A stretch of DNA of 64,000 bases from Gammaproteobacteria bacterium (GTDB lineage Bacteria; Pseudomonadota; Gammaproteobacteria; Granulosicoccales; Granulosicoccaceae): positions 19,438 through 83,437 of the forward strand of contig PDPU01000035.1 of assembly GCA_002746645.1 (NCBI GenBank), written 5' to 3'. This document shows, one piece after another, positions 36,043-45,102 of this stretch (positions are counted from its first letter, which is position 1; each line of letters begins with the position of its first letter). Position numbers and translations under genes: made by a program. A model generated the notes under the pieces. That model worked only from the letters and a program-made list of their open reading frames with translations. It was not told the origin of the DNA and did no database searches.

Positions 36043-37041
36043 ATGGCAGGTGATTTCGGAACACGTTTCATGCCGGAAATGACGGCGTGCCGCTACCGCG
36101 ACGGCCACTGGGGCGAGGTGGAGTTCCTTCCCTCCGACAAGCTCGTACTCAGCCCCGGCGCGCATGTGCTGCATTACGCCAGCACCTGCTTCGAAGGGCT
36201 CAAGGCCTTCCGACACGACGACGGCCGCGTGGCGCTGTTTCGCATCGATGCCAACGTTGCGCGCTTTGCGCAGAGCAGCGAACTGCTGTATCTGCCACCG
36301 ATCGATCAGGCCACGGTCACCGACATGATTACCTCGGTGGTGGCGCGCTTCCGTGACGAGGTACCGGCACCGCCGGCGTCGATGTACATCCGGCCGACAC
36401 ACATCGGCACCGAAGCCAGCATCGGCAAGGCGGCTGATCCGTCGAGCGAATCGCTGTTGTACGTGCTGCTCTCTCCGGTGGGCGACTACTTTGCCGGCGG
36501 TGAAGCGAACCTGCGCGTGCTGCTCGCCGAGCATGGCGGACGTGCACCGTCCGATCATGGTCTGGTCAAGGGTGGTGGCAACTACGCCAGTGCACTCAAG
36601 CACATCATGCGCGCCCGCGAGGCGGTGAATGCACAGCAAGTGCTGTTCTGCCCGGATGGCGACGTGCAGGAAACCGGTGCCGCGAACTTTCTGCTCATCG
36701 ACGGCGACACCATCATCACCAAGGCACTGGACGAATCCTTTCTCCACGGGGTCACGCGGGCGTCGATCCTGCAGATTGCGCGCGACCGGGGCTACACCGT
36801 CGAAGAGCGCGAGCTTTCCGTCAGCGAGTTGCTCGAGCGCGCCGTGCACGGCGATGCCGAGGCAGGGCTCAGCGGTACCGCGGCCGTGCTGGCTTCGGTC
36901 GGCACGCTGATTCACGAGGGCAGGGAATACACGGTCGGCGCCGGTCAGCCGGGGCCGCGTATTCGTGAGCTGCGCGAAACGCTCAACGCAATTCAATGGG
37001 GGCGTGCCGAAGACCCCTACGGCTGGGTCAGTTTCGTCTGA
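36043..37041 (+). CDS. ilvE: Branched-chain amino acid aminotransferase
   Basis: This 332-residue fold-type IV PLP enzyme transfers amino groups between glutamate and the keto acids of leucine, isoleucine and valine. The probable PLP lysine is K176 in LVKGGGNYASALKH. Other family features are HVLHYASTCFEGLKAF, MYIRPTHIGTEASIG, DGDVQETGAANFLLI and LSGTAAVLASVG. A D-amino-acid aminotransferase or aminodeoxychorismate lyase is less likely because of the IlvE-type FEGLKAF and GTAA segments and the length. It follows pntAB by 51 bp. Confidence 0.9.
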   Translation: MAGDFGTRFMPEMTACRYRDGHWGEVEFLPSDKLVLSPGAHVLHYASTCFEGLKAFRHDDGRVALFRIDANVARFAQSSELLYLPPIDQATVTDMITSVVARFRDEVPAPPASMYIRPTHIGTEASIGKAADPSSESLLYVLLSPVGDYFAGGEANLRVLLAEHGGRAPSDHGLVKGGGNYASALKHIMRAREAVNAQQVLFCPDGDVQETGAANFLLIDGDTIITKALDESFLHGVTRASILQIARDRGYTVEERELSVSELLERAVHGDAEAGLSGTAAVLASVGTLIHEGREYTVGAGQPGPRIRELRETLNAIQWGRAEDPYGWVSFV

Positions 37042-37105
37042 AGGCGCAGGCACTCCCCGGGGGGACTGATCGCAGTGGCGTGAAAACAGGCCAGGGATAG
37101 CGCGC

Positions 37106-37111
37106 TATAAT
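37106..37111 (+). promoter_or_regulatory. Perfect -10 hexamer TATAAT before the YhhQ-type gene
   Basis: A consensus TATAAT overlaps the most upstream possible ATG of the transporter gene. If it is used, transcription would start near 37118, after that ATG, so the next ATG at 37146 becomes the likely start. A -35 element is weak (TGAAAA at 37081 with a long spacer). Confidence 0.5.
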
Positions 37112-37145
37112 GCGCGGCTTTCGTTCGTTCGTGGATCCGATCAAG

Positions 37146-37682
37146 ATGAAATTCCCCTGGCACGCGGTGGTTGCGATGGCACTCGTCGTCACGGCATCGA
37201 ACTTCCTCATGAATTACCCCATCAACGACTGGCTCGTCTGGGGCACCCTGAGCTATCCGCTGGCATTTCTCGTCAACGATCTCGTCAACCGTTTTCACGG
37301 TGCCGAGACGGCGCGACGTGTGGTCTATGTGGGTTTTGCGACGGGAGTGGTGCTGTCCTTCGTGCTGCCCGATGTGCCGACACGCATCGCTTTCGCCTCG
37401 GGTACCGCGTTTCTGATCGCCCAGCTCACGGACGTGAGCGTCTTCAATGCGTTGCGTGCGCGAAGCTGGTGGATCGCGCCGTCGGTGTCATCGCTCGTGA
37501 GCAGCGTGGTCGACACGGCGCTGTTCTTCTCGATCGCGTTTGCCGGCAGCGGCCTTCCCTGGGCGACCTGGGGCACCGTCGATCTCATGGTGAAATGGAT
37601 GGTTGCTGCGGCGGGAATCGTCGTCTATCGGCTGCTCACGCGCCGGGCCCCACCGGTCGAGGCCGCACCGGCGACTTCGTAG
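37146..37682 (+). CDS. Queuosine-precursor transporter, YhhQ/VUT family
   Basis: This 178-residue membrane protein has five to six helices. The family-characteristic YPLAFLVNDLVNRFHG, the segment DVSVFNALRARSWWIAPSVSSLVSSVVDT (short key part SVVDTALFF) and the C-terminal KWMVAAAGIVVYRLL all fit YhhQ-type transporters, which import queuosine precursors such as preQ0 and preQ1. The start at 37146 (MKFPWHAVV) is preferred over 37110 because a perfect -10 box overlaps the upstream ATG. No preQ1 riboswitch was recognised upstream. It converges with the response regulator gene. Confidence 0.85.
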   Translation: MKFPWHAVVAMALVVTASNFLMNYPINDWLVWGTLSYPLAFLVNDLVNRFHGAETARRVVYVGFATGVVLSFVLPDVPTRIAFASGTAFLIAQLTDVSVFNALRARSWWIAPSVSSLVSSVVDTALFFSIAFAGSGLPWATWGTVDLMVKWMVAAAGIVVYRLLTRRAPPVEAAPATS

Positions 37683-37785
37683 GCTCGTTCGGCCCTCTCC
37701 GCTGCTCAGCGCGAACCAGTCCGGGCCGGTCCGGCGGGTTCGAGGGCGTCAGGTCGTGTCGGAAAACCCGATGATGACCAGGGCA

Positions 37786-38448
37786 TCAGGTGACGCCGTT
37801 GCTCTCGTACCCGCGCAGAAGGCCACGGCGCTGTGCTTCGCGCACACAGGAGGTGCGGTTCTTCACGCCGAAGAGCTTGAACAGCTGCGAGGTGTGGTAT
37901 TTCACGGTGGCCTCGGAAATGCCCACGATCTGTGAAATCTGCTTGTTGGAGTGGCCTTCGGCCATCAGTTGCAGCACCTGCAACTGCTTCTTGCTGGGCA
38001 TGTCGCCGCGATTGACGCTGTAGCCATCGGCAGGGTTGCTGGTTTCATTGCCGTTGTTCGTGAAGCGATCGGGGAAGCAGGGCTCACCGGCCAGCACGCG
38101 CTTGATGCTCGCGATCATCTCGGCTCCGGGCAGGGTTTTCGGAATGAAGCCAGCGGCCCCCTGATCCATGGCGGCGCGAATGTAGCGGTCATCGTCGCTG
38201 CCGCTGACGATGATCACCGGCGCTGACACATTCCGGTTCCTGAGCCCGACGAGGAGCCCGAGCCCGTCGATGCCGGGCATCAGAAGGTCGGTCAGCACCA
38301 GATCGAAACACTCGCCCGAGTCGGCCACCGTGAGCGCGTGTTGCGTCGAGTAGCAGGTGGTGACGTTGATGTCCGGGTCGATCTCCCTGAGCCAGACCTG
38401 CATGGCGTCGGCGACCAGCCGGTGATCTTCAACCATCAAGACGTTCAT
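37786..38448 (-). CDS. LuxR/NarL-type response regulator
   Basis: This 220-residue protein has an N-terminal receiver domain with the acidic pocket VEDHR, phosphoacceptor D54 in LVLTDLLMPG, the conserved Ser in VSGSDDD and Lys in FIPKTLPG. A C-terminal LuxR helix-turn-helix follows (KQLQVLQLMAEGHSNKQISQIVGISEATVKYH, with the key part SEATVKYHTSQLF). The start overlaps the hybrid kinase stop by four bases (ATGA), so it is translated with that kinase and is its probable output. Its targets are unknown. Confidence 0.93.
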   Translation of the reverse strand: MNVLMVEDHRLVADAMQVWLREIDPDINVTTCYSTQHALTVADSGECFDLVLTDLLMPGIDGLGLLVGLRNRNVSAPVIIVSGSDDDRYIRAAMDQGAAGFIPKTLPGAEMIASIKRVLAGEPCFPDRFTNNGNETSNPADGYSVNRGDMPSKKQLQVLQLMAEGHSNKQISQIVGISEATVKYHTSQLFKLFGVKNRTSCVREAQRRGLLRGYESNGVT

Positions 38449-40301
38449 TGCTGTACTCCGTCGGCGAGTGCTGCGATGCGTGCCACGAGTTCCTCGGCCA
38501 CCACCGGCTTGTGCAGCAGCGTGTGACCCGAGCCCTTCGCTTCACGAAGCCGCTCCGGCGAGGTATCACCGGTGACGATCAGTGCCGGTACCTCGGTATT
38601 GAATTCCTCGCGAATCAGCTCGATGGCCCGATCGCCGGTCTGCCGGTCGCGCAAGCGGTAGTCGGCAACGATGACGTCGGGCACGAGGTCCTCCGATACC
38701 AGGCGCTCGCGCGCCGTATCGGCCGAATCGGCGGTGATGACATGAGCGCCGTGGCTCTCCAGCATGGTACACATACCATCGCGCACATCCTGTTCATCGT
38801 CAATGATCAGTATGTTCCGTTTCTGCAGGCTCTGGTCGTCTCGTTGCGGGAAACCGGGCAGGAGATCATTCCCTGCCTGCACCTCGGCTGCCGTTTCGCC
38901 GCTGCCGCGCGGCACGGTCAGGGTGAAACAGGTGCCTTTGCCGGGTGCGGAATCGAGTTCGAGTTCGATGCCGAGCAGCCTGACGAGGCGACTCACGATC
39001 GACAGGCCGAGACCGAGGCCCTTGCTGCGATCGCGTTCGGGGTTGTCGAGCTGATAGTACTCGTCGAATATCGCGCGCTGCTCGCTCTCGGGGATGCCCC
39101 TGCCGGTATCGCAGATTCGGATGAGGGCCACTTCACGTCCGGCAAGGCTCTTCGTCGTGGCAGTGATGCTGACGCTGCCCTCACTGGTGTACTTGATGGC
39201 ATTGCCGACGAGATTGCCGAGAATGCGATCGAACAGGATTCGGTCGGTATCGAGAAAGAGCTCGCTGTCTGCCACGTGCAGTTCGAGGCCCTTGGCTTCG
39301 GCATCGGGTTCGAAGTTCTCCTGCAGTTGCACCAGCAGTGGCAGCAACGGGAATACCTGCCTATCGACGCCGATGACACCGGCGTCAAGTCTGGAAATGT
39401 CGAGCAGGCTGCCCAGCAGTTCGTTGAGGGCCTCGGTGGAGCGAAACACGTTGGTGAGAATGTTGCGGCCCTGTTCGGTACTGACGTGGCGCTCGAGCGA
39501 GTTGAGGTTCAGACCGAGTGCATGCAGGGGCTGGCGCAGATCGTGACTCGCCGCGGCGATGAAGCGGGTCTGGGCACGGCGTTCATTGTCACCGCTGGTA
39601 ACTTTCTGCAACGCGCGCGAGAGCCGATCATGGGTTTCGCTGGCATCCCTGGCCAGCGCCACGGCACGGTTGCTCGAGCGCCAGAGCATCCACATGGCAA
39701 GTGCCGAGAAGAGCATGAACGAGGCGCCGAAGCCAACGATCATCCAGGTAAGCAAGCGAATGCGATCCTCGATGCTGTCCGCGCGTTGCGTGCGCTGGTG
39801 ATAGAGCGTGATGCCGAGTTCGTGGACGCGTTCGGACAGCGCATTCGCATCGCTGGCCAGTTGCGTCAGGGTCTTGCCCGAAGGGATGTCATCGTCGTTC
39901 ATCAACGGTTCGGTCTCGTTGACGAAGCGCGTGATGTCCCGCTGCAGTTCGTAGGCCGAGGCGTTGTCGAGCAGGCTGCCGAGCCAGCGTGGCCCGAGGT
40001 GCTGGATGCCGCTGTAGAGAATGTCGTAGCGGCGTATGTACTCGTCGGGTGAGGCGTTGCCGTCGCCACGCTCGGCCTGCAGCCGATAGTTGGTGAGTGC
40101 CAGGGAAAAGGCATCGAGGTTGTGGTCGACCTGCTGCACGTAATGGAACTCGAGCAGCCCGTCGCTCAGCACTTCGTTGCGGGTGGACGCCGACAGTGCC
40201 AGAACGACCATCAGCATGGCGGCACTGACGAGGGCCGCAAGCGTTGGCAGGAGGATCTGCCAGCGCCGATTCAACGCAGTTCCAGCCGTGTCAGTTGCCA
40301 C
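38445..40301 (-). CDS. Hybrid sensor histidine kinase with C-terminal receiver
   Basis: This 618-residue protein has two membrane helices (about 13-36 and 183-205) enclosing a helical periplasmic sensor of about 145 residues. The HisKA H-box is AAASHDLRQPLHAL near residue 253. The HATPase follows, with N, G1 and G2 boxes (NLVGNAIKYTSEG, RICDTGRGIP, GLGLGLSIVSRL). The C-terminal receiver has phosphoacceptor Asp near 546 in VIVADYRLRD. The start is GTG at 40301, overlapping the upstream periplasmic-protein gene by 31 bases, and its stop overlaps the response regulator start. The three genes form one operon, so the upstream protein probably supplies or modulates the signal. Confidence 0.93.
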   Translation of the reverse strand: MATDTAGTALNRRWQILLPTLAALVSAAMLMVVLALSASTRNEVLSDGLLEFHYVQQVDHNLDAFSLALTNYRLQAERGDGNASPDEYIRRYDILYSGIQHLGPRWLGSLLDNASAYELQRDITRFVNETEPLMNDDDIPSGKTLTQLASDANALSERVHELGITLYHQRTQRADSIEDRIRLLTWMIVGFGASFMLFSALAMWMLWRSSNRAVALARDASETHDRLSRALQKVTSGDNERRAQTRFIAAASHDLRQPLHALGLNLNSLERHVSTEQGRNILTNVFRSTEALNELLGSLLDISRLDAGVIGVDRQVFPLLPLLVQLQENFEPDAEAKGLELHVADSELFLDTDRILFDRILGNLVGNAIKYTSEGSVSITATTKSLAGREVALIRICDTGRGIPESEQRAIFDEYYQLDNPERDRSKGLGLGLSIVSRLVRLLGIELELDSAPGKGTCFTLTVPRGSGETAAEVQAGNDLLPGFPQRDDQSLQKRNILIIDDEQDVRDGMCTMLESHGAHVITADSADTARERLVSEDLVPDVIVADYRLRDRQTGDRAIELIREEFNTEVPALIVTGDTSPERLREAKGSGHTLLHKPVVAEELVARIAALADGVQQ

Positions 40302-40891
40302 ACCGTTGCTGCCCGGTTGGCTTCGTTGACGAGTTCGGGGAAATCGTCGAAGGGAAAGATGATGCGTAACGGACCGAGTGAACGCAGGGTGAGATCACGA
40401 TCATCCTCCCGATAGGCAATGATCACCGGGTAGCGAGCAAGGTCGACTGCCGAAAGCATGAGGGTGGCGTGGTAATCATCGGCGGCGTAGGCCAGTATTT
40501 CGTCGGAATCACTGCCGACCGCATCGAGAAGATCCTTCAGCAGCAGCCCTTCGAACAGCGAGCGCTTGCCGCTGACGAAGGAGGTGTAGCTGACTTTCAC
40601 GCGGGGAAAGTTCTCGAGCGTCCTGCGATCGAGCCAGACTTCGTTGCCCTCGACATTCGGCAGGTTCAGGTTGCCGGACAGTTCCAGAAGCACCTCGCCT
40701 TCCGGGGCGGGCAGGGCTTCGGCATGACCTTCCGCCACCTCGTTGGCCGGCAGATCCGGCGATACCGTGACGACGGTGAGCAGCGCCAGCGCCAGCAGGA
40801 ACCATGACAACACCCGGCGGTGGCCTTCAGGCCGAGCGCGCATGCGGCTGGCCCGGGCCTCTGGCCGAACTGCCTGCTTGTGTTGCTTCAT
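40271..40891 (-). CDS. Periplasmic molybdopterin-binding-like (sulfite-oxidase-fold) protein, cofactor Cys absent
   Basis: This 206-residue protein has a positively charged N-terminus and a hydrophobic export or anchor segment (VLSWFLLALALLTVVTV), then a compact domain of about 140 residues. The sequence order SGNLNLPNV, LENFPRVKVSYTSF, LFEGLLLKDLLDAVG, AYAADDYHATL, YPVIIAYREDDRDL, LGPLRIIFPF and VWQLTRLELR resembles the oxidoreductase molybdopterin-binding domain. The cysteine that ligates molybdenum in true enzymes is missing, so a ligand-binding role is more likely. It is the first gene of a three-gene operon, overlapping the hybrid kinase by 31 bp. The family assignment is by pattern only. 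Confidence 0.65.
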   Translation of the reverse strand: MKQHKQAVRPEARASRMRARPEGHRRVLSWFLLALALLTVVTVSPDLPANEVAEGHAEALPAPEGEVLLELSGNLNLPNVEGNEVWLDRRTLENFPRVKVSYTSFVSGKRSLFEGLLLKDLLDAVGSDSDEILAYAADDYHATLMLSAVDLARYPVIIAYREDDRDLTLRSLGPLRIIFPFDDFPELVNEANRAATVWQLTRLELR

Positions 40892-41111
40892 TGGTTCAAC
40901 TCTCTGTCTGTCGTCGGATACTGTTTCATTGCCGCCGACAGGAACTGGCTTCTACTTTCGCCCAGTGTGCCTGTAGTCATTGCCGCATGGTCATGATAGC
41001 GCAAACATGGGATGACAACGCGGTTCATCCATCTTTCCGCCGTTGGCATGGCGACGTCGTGGCGTGACATCGTCTGAACTTTCGTCGAAGCATCGCAAGG
41101 CGGTTTCCGGC

Positions 41112-41774
41112 CTAGGTTTTCGATCGTCCGGCCAGTTCCCTGGCGCGGTCACTGGCGCGATTCAGACGCTCATCCAGTTCCCTGGCTGCCGTGGCAAGCA
41201 TCGTCTCGTCGGTGTCGCGAGCTATGTCGAGTGGTTCGCCGATGACGATACTCATGCGACTGCCGGGGCGCGGCAGCTGGAAGCGATCCCAGGAGCGGAG
41301 TTCCATCCCGCTGGCCATGCCCGCGGCAAGCGGCAGCAGCGGTGCCCCCGTGAGTTTCGCGATGCCGATGACACCGCTCTTGCTCTGGAACACGGGCCCT
41401 TTCGGCCCATCGGGCGTGATCACGGGCGAAAGACCCTGACGGCGTACCGCGAGGTACAGTTCACGCATCGCCTGCGCGCCACCACGCGCTGCAGAACCGC
41501 GTATCGGCACCACGCCTTCCTTCTCGAGCAGACGACTGGCCATGTTGCCGTCATTCGAGGGGCTGACGAGCCATGCCAGGGTGAGATTGTCCCGCTGCCG
41601 TGCCTCTTCGATCAGATAGCGTGCGCAGAACAGCTGCTGCTGGTGCCAGTAGCAGGGAATGATGGCCCCGTCATCGGCAAGTGCGGCCTCGAGGTGCGAC
41701 CTGCCTTCGACGGTCTCGATGGGGCAGGTGCGCCACAGCAGCCGAAACAGCGGCTCGATCACCGGTGGCAGCAT
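41112..41774 (-). CDS. Lysophospholipid acyltransferase-like protein, DUF374
   Basis: This 220-residue protein matches the DUF374 group of LPLAT-like acyltransferases, sometimes found with lipid A or outer-membrane lipid genes. Diagnostic pieces are IIPCYWHQQQLF, WLVSPSNDGNMASRLLEKEGV, RGSAARGGAQAM, ITPDGPKGPVFQSKSGVIGIAKLTG and the C-terminal IVIGEPLDI. The ATG at 41774 is the only possible start before an in-frame stop. It is divergent from the cytochrome P450 gene, with 219 bp between. The proximity to acyl-activating genes suggests, but does not prove, that it handles an unusual acyl group. Confidence 0.82.
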   Translation of the reverse strand: MLPPVIEPLFRLLWRTCPIETVEGRSHLEAALADDGAIIPCYWHQQQLFCARYLIEEARQRDNLTLAWLVSPSNDGNMASRLLEKEGVVPIRGSAARGGAQAMRELYLAVRRQGLSPVITPDGPKGPVFQSKSGVIGIAKLTGAPLLPLAAGMASGMELRSWDRFQLPRPGSRMSIVIGEPLDIARDTDETMLATAARELDERLNRASDRARELAGRSKT

Positions 41775-41861
41775 GACGCTCTTGATGCGACGACGCGTGT
41801 CGCGTGAGAGTAGCGTGGCGATGTCGGTTCTCCGTCGGTCAGTCGGGATCCGTCATGAAGG

Positions 41862-41900
41862 CCGTTCGGCAAGACCGTTCGGCAAGACCGTTCCGCAAGG
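41862..41900. repeat. 13-bp tandem repeat, three units
   Basis: The unit CCGTTCGGCAAGA occurs three times, the last imperfect, in the gap between the divergent acyltransferase and P450 genes. It is noncoding as far as can be seen. Confidence 0.88.
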
Positions 41901-41993
41901 CCTTTCGTCAGACGCTTGCACCGATTGTTCACGGATCCCGGGGTGAAGCTCGCTACAATCATCGCATTTCCAGCCCTGCCGCAAGCCCTCCAC

Positions 41994-43301
41994 GTGTCCC
42001 CAAGCGCAACCTGCCAGATTGACCTGCCCGGCCCGGCCGAACGCTACGACATCAATGTCGACGAGGCAAGTTTCGCGCGTCTTCGCGAATGGCACCGTGA
42101 ATACGGCGATCTCTACGCCCTTGCACCGTTGCGGCGCAGGAACCCCTCGGTGGTGGTCAACGACCCCGATGTGGTGCGGCAGGTGCTGATCGGCAACCAC
42201 CGCAACTATCGCAAGGGCGTTGGCTTCGAGCGCGTGAAGATGCTTCTCGGCAACGGCATCATCGTCAGTGACGGCGATTTCTGGCGTTCACAGCGGCGCA
42301 TGCTGCAACCGGCCTTCCACAAGCGCGTCATCGAGAACATGGCGGTGATGATGCAGCGGCTCAGCCGTGCCCAGGCGGATCGCTGGCATCGCGCGGCCGA
42401 GCAGGGGGAAACGATCGATCTCACGCTCGACATGGTGGAACTGTCTCTCGAGGTGGTCCTGCGCGCGCTCTTCGGCGACGATCTCGACTGGCTCGTTGCG
42501 AGGCATGGTCGGAGTCCCTTCGATCTTCTCGCCGAGGATCTGACCCGCGATCTGCAGCTCGCAGTGCGCTTTCGCCAGCTTGGCAGCGTGGTTCAGTCAG
42601 TCATCGACCGGCGGCGCGGGAGCGGGCGGGAAGAGGAAGACTTTCTCGGCCACATGATGGCTGCGCGCGACAAGGATACCGGCGCCACGATGCCCGACAA
42701 GGCCATCATCGATGAAGTCATGACCATCATCATCGCCGGCCACGAAACCACGGCCGGTACGCTCAACTGGGCCTGGTACCTGCTGTCGCAACACCCCGAG
42801 GAGCGCGCACTTGTCGCCGCCGAAGCCGACGCGCTCGGGCACGAGCCCACCTTTGCCGATCTGCCCGAACTCGCGTACACGCGTCAGGTCATCGAGGAAA
42901 CCCTGAGGCTCTATCCTCCCGTGTGGCTGTTCACACGCAAGGCGATCGGCGCGGATCGCTTTCGCGATGTGGAGATCCCTGCCGACAGCAACATCTTTCT
43001 CTGTCCCTGGATCATGCATCACGACGAACGCTTCTGGGATGCTCCCGACGAGTTCCGTCCGGCACGCTTTTCGAAGGCCGAGTCGGCAGAGCGTCATCGC
43101 GCCACCTATTATCCGTTCTCGCTCGGGTCGAGACGCTGCATCGGCGAGTTCTTCTCGATGGTCGACATGCAGCTGCACATGGCGCTGGTGTCGCAGGAGC
43201 TCGAACTCGAACACGTGCCCGACAAGCCGATCGAGATCGAACCGCATGTGAACCTGCGTTCGCGCCACAGCATTCTCATGCGACCGAGAAAGCGTCGTTG
43301 A
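41994..43301 (+). CDS. Soluble cytochrome P450
   Basis: This protein (435 residues from the GTG at 41994) is a class-I-like bacterial P450 with no membrane anchor. The I-helix oxygen motif is A248-G-H-E-T-T253, the K-helix ExxR is in EETLRLYPPVW, and the heme-binding loop is FSLGSRRCIGEFF with thiolate C382. WxxxR occurs in FWRSQRRMLQPAFH. It would hydroxylate or desaturate a hydrophobic substrate using ferredoxin and reductase encoded elsewhere. TTG at 41916 and GTG at 41943 are alternative in-frame starts; no start has a clear ribosome-binding site. The acyl-AMP ligase gene begins 61 bp downstream on the same strand. Confidence 0.93.
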   Translation: MSPSATCQIDLPGPAERYDINVDEASFARLREWHREYGDLYALAPLRRRNPSVVVNDPDVVRQVLIGNHRNYRKGVGFERVKMLLGNGIIVSDGDFWRSQRRMLQPAFHKRVIENMAVMMQRLSRAQADRWHRAAEQGETIDLTLDMVELSLEVVLRALFGDDLDWLVARHGRSPFDLLAEDLTRDLQLAVRFRQLGSVVQSVIDRRRGSGREEEDFLGHMMAARDKDTGATMPDKAIIDEVMTIIIAGHETTAGTLNWAWYLLSQHPEERALVAAEADALGHEPTFADLPELAYTRQVIEETLRLYPPVWLFTRKAIGADRFRDVEIPADSNIFLCPWIMHHDERFWDAPDEFRPARFSKAESAERHRATYYPFSLGSRRCIGEFFSMVDMQLHMALVSQELELEHVPDKPIEIEPHVNLRSRHSILMRPRKRR

Positions 43302-43362
43302 GCGTAGACACCCCTTCCGAACGACCCGGCCTACTCTGGGCAAGCCCATTCCGGAACAGCGA

Positions 43363-45102
43363 ATGCATGAATTCGACACCCTGAACGACGCGCTGCTGGC
43401 GCGTCGTCACAGCAACAGTACCGTTCGCTTCATCGCCGCTTCGCGCGACGATCGCGTGCTCGGCTACGGCGATGTCTTCGCGCTTGCGAGGGACAGGCTT
43501 GGCCTGTTTCGCGACAGGGGCATCGGCACCGGTGACGAACTCATCATCTCGGTGACGGACAACCTCGACTTCGTGGTGGCGTTCTGGGCCTGCCTGCTCG
43601 GCGGTATCGTGGCAGTGCCGATTGCCGCGGGCAGCACCGAAGAACACCGCCTGAAGCTCCTGCGTGTTGCCGGCAAGCTGTCGCAACCGGCTCTGTTCGT
43701 GGATCGCAAGGCCGCTTCGCGCCTCGCGGCGATGGCAGCCGGTGGCGAGCACGAGGCTCGCTGGCAACTGCTCGAGTCGCGTGTGGTGTACACCGAGGAG
43801 ACCGCACCCCTGGTTGCCGATGACGCAGACAGCAAGGCGGATCCGTCGCGCATTCCCGCGTGGGTTCATCCGGCGAGCCCGGATTCGATCGCCTTCATCC
43901 AGTTTTCCTCGGGTTCGACCAGTGCTCCCAAGGGTGTCGTGCTGACACACGGCAACCTCGTCGCCAACCTTGCGATGATCATGCAGGGCATGGCCATCAG
44001 CGCCGACGACAGCGTCTTCAGCTGGATGCCGCTGACCCACGACATGGGCCTGATCGGGATGCACCTGACGCCGCTTCTGGCCGACTGCGACAACATGCTC
44101 ATGGCCACCGAACTTTTCGTGCGGCGTCCTGCCGCCTGGTTGCAGCGCGTCAGCGAGCTGCGTGCGAGCATCACCAGCTCTCCGAACTTCGGATACCAGC
44201 ACCTTCTCAGGAACTGGGACGAGGATCGGCACGGCCCGGTCGATCTTGCTTCGGTGCGCCTGATCTTCAATGGCGCCGAACCCATCTCGGCCGAACTGTG
44301 CGAGGCCTTCATGACACGTCTTGCCGGTTCGGGGCTTGATTCCGATGCCATGTTCCCGGTCTACGGGCTCGCCGAGGCCAGCCTTGCGGTGAGTTTTCCG
44401 CCGCTCGATGCGCGCTGGCAGGTCGAAAGCCTCGATCGCGGACAGCTTGGCGTCGGGCAGCAGGTCATGCGTCAGGCGACGGGGAAGAGCGCGATCCGTC
44501 TGGTGTCGGTTGGACAGCCGCTCGACGGCGTCGAAGTGGCGATCCGTGACCGGAATGGCATCGCACTGGCGCAGGAGCATGTGGGGCGTGTGCACATCCG
44601 GGGGCCGAACGTCACGCGTGGTTATCTCGATGCGCCTGACATCAACCGCGAGCTCATCAGCGACGACGGCTGGCTCGATACGGGTGATCTCGGCGTCATC
44701 ATCGACGGGCGACTCTACATCACGGGCCGTGACAAGGACATCCTGTTCGTCAGCGGCTTGAACGTTTACCCGCATGATCTCGAAGACGTGCTGATCCGTG
44801 ACACGTCGCTCGAGCGCGGCAAGCTTGCCGTCAGCAGCAGACGCTCATCCGACAACAGCGAAGATGAACTTCTCGTGTTCGTGCAGCACCGCGGCGACAC
44901 CGACGCATTTGTCGACACCGTGCGAACCGTTACCCGCGTGCTGGCGATGAAGGCGGGCGTGAAGGTATCGGCCGTGATTCCCACCCCGCGCATTCCCAGG
45001 ACCACCAGCGGCAAGGTGCAACGTTTCGCGCTCGTCGAACAATATGCGAATGGAGAGCTTGTGGCGGTGATGGACCCACGGAACGTGGCCGGCAACACCT
45101 GA
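43363..45102 (+). CDS. Fatty-acyl-AMP ligase (FAAL-like adenylate-forming enzyme)
   Basis: This 579-residue ANL-superfamily enzyme activates a fatty acid as acyl-adenylate. The P-loop is FSSGSTSAPKGVVLTH, followed by SWMPLTHDMGLIG (typical of FAALs), YGLAEASLAVSF, the DTGDLG ATP-binding aspartate, GRDKDILFVSGLNVYPHDLE and the C-terminal catalytic lysine region PRTTSGKVQR. FAALs usually hand the acyl group to a carrier protein rather than to CoA. A free acyl carrier protein gene lies 858 bp downstream on the same strand, and a P450 gene precedes it. The acyl chain length is not deducible. Confidence 0.9.
   Translation: MHEFDTLNDALLARRHSNSTVRFIAASRDDRVLGYGDVFALARDRLGLFRDRGIGTGDELIISVTDNLDFVVAFWACLLGGIVAVPIAAGSTEEHRLKLLRVAGKLSQPALFVDRKAASRLAAMAAGGEHEARWQLLESRVVYTEETAPLVADDADSKADPSRIPAWVHPASPDSIAFIQFSSGSTSAPKGVVLTHGNLVANLAMIMQGMAISADDSVFSWMPLTHDMGLIGMHLTPLLADCDNMLMATELFVRRPAAWLQRVSELRASITSSPNFGYQHLLRNWDEDRHGPVDLASVRLIFNGAEPISAELCEAFMTRLAGSGLDSDAMFPVYGLAEASLAVSFPPLDARWQVESLDRGQLGVGQQVMRQATGKSAIRLVSVGQPLDGVEVAIRDRNGIALAQEHVGRVHIRGPNVTRGYLDAPDINRELISDDGWLDTGDLGVIIDGRLYITGRDKDILFVSGLNVYPHDLEDVLIRDTSLERGKLAVSSRRSSDNSEDELLVFVQHRGDTDAFVDTVRTVTRVLAMKAGVKVSAVIPTPRIPRTTSGKVQRFALVEQYANGELVAVMDPRNVAGNT

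Noticed and set aside
37042..37145. preQ1 riboswitch upstream of the YhhQ-type gene
   Set aside because: No recognisable preQ1 aptamer pattern could be folded by eye; only a -10 box is clear.
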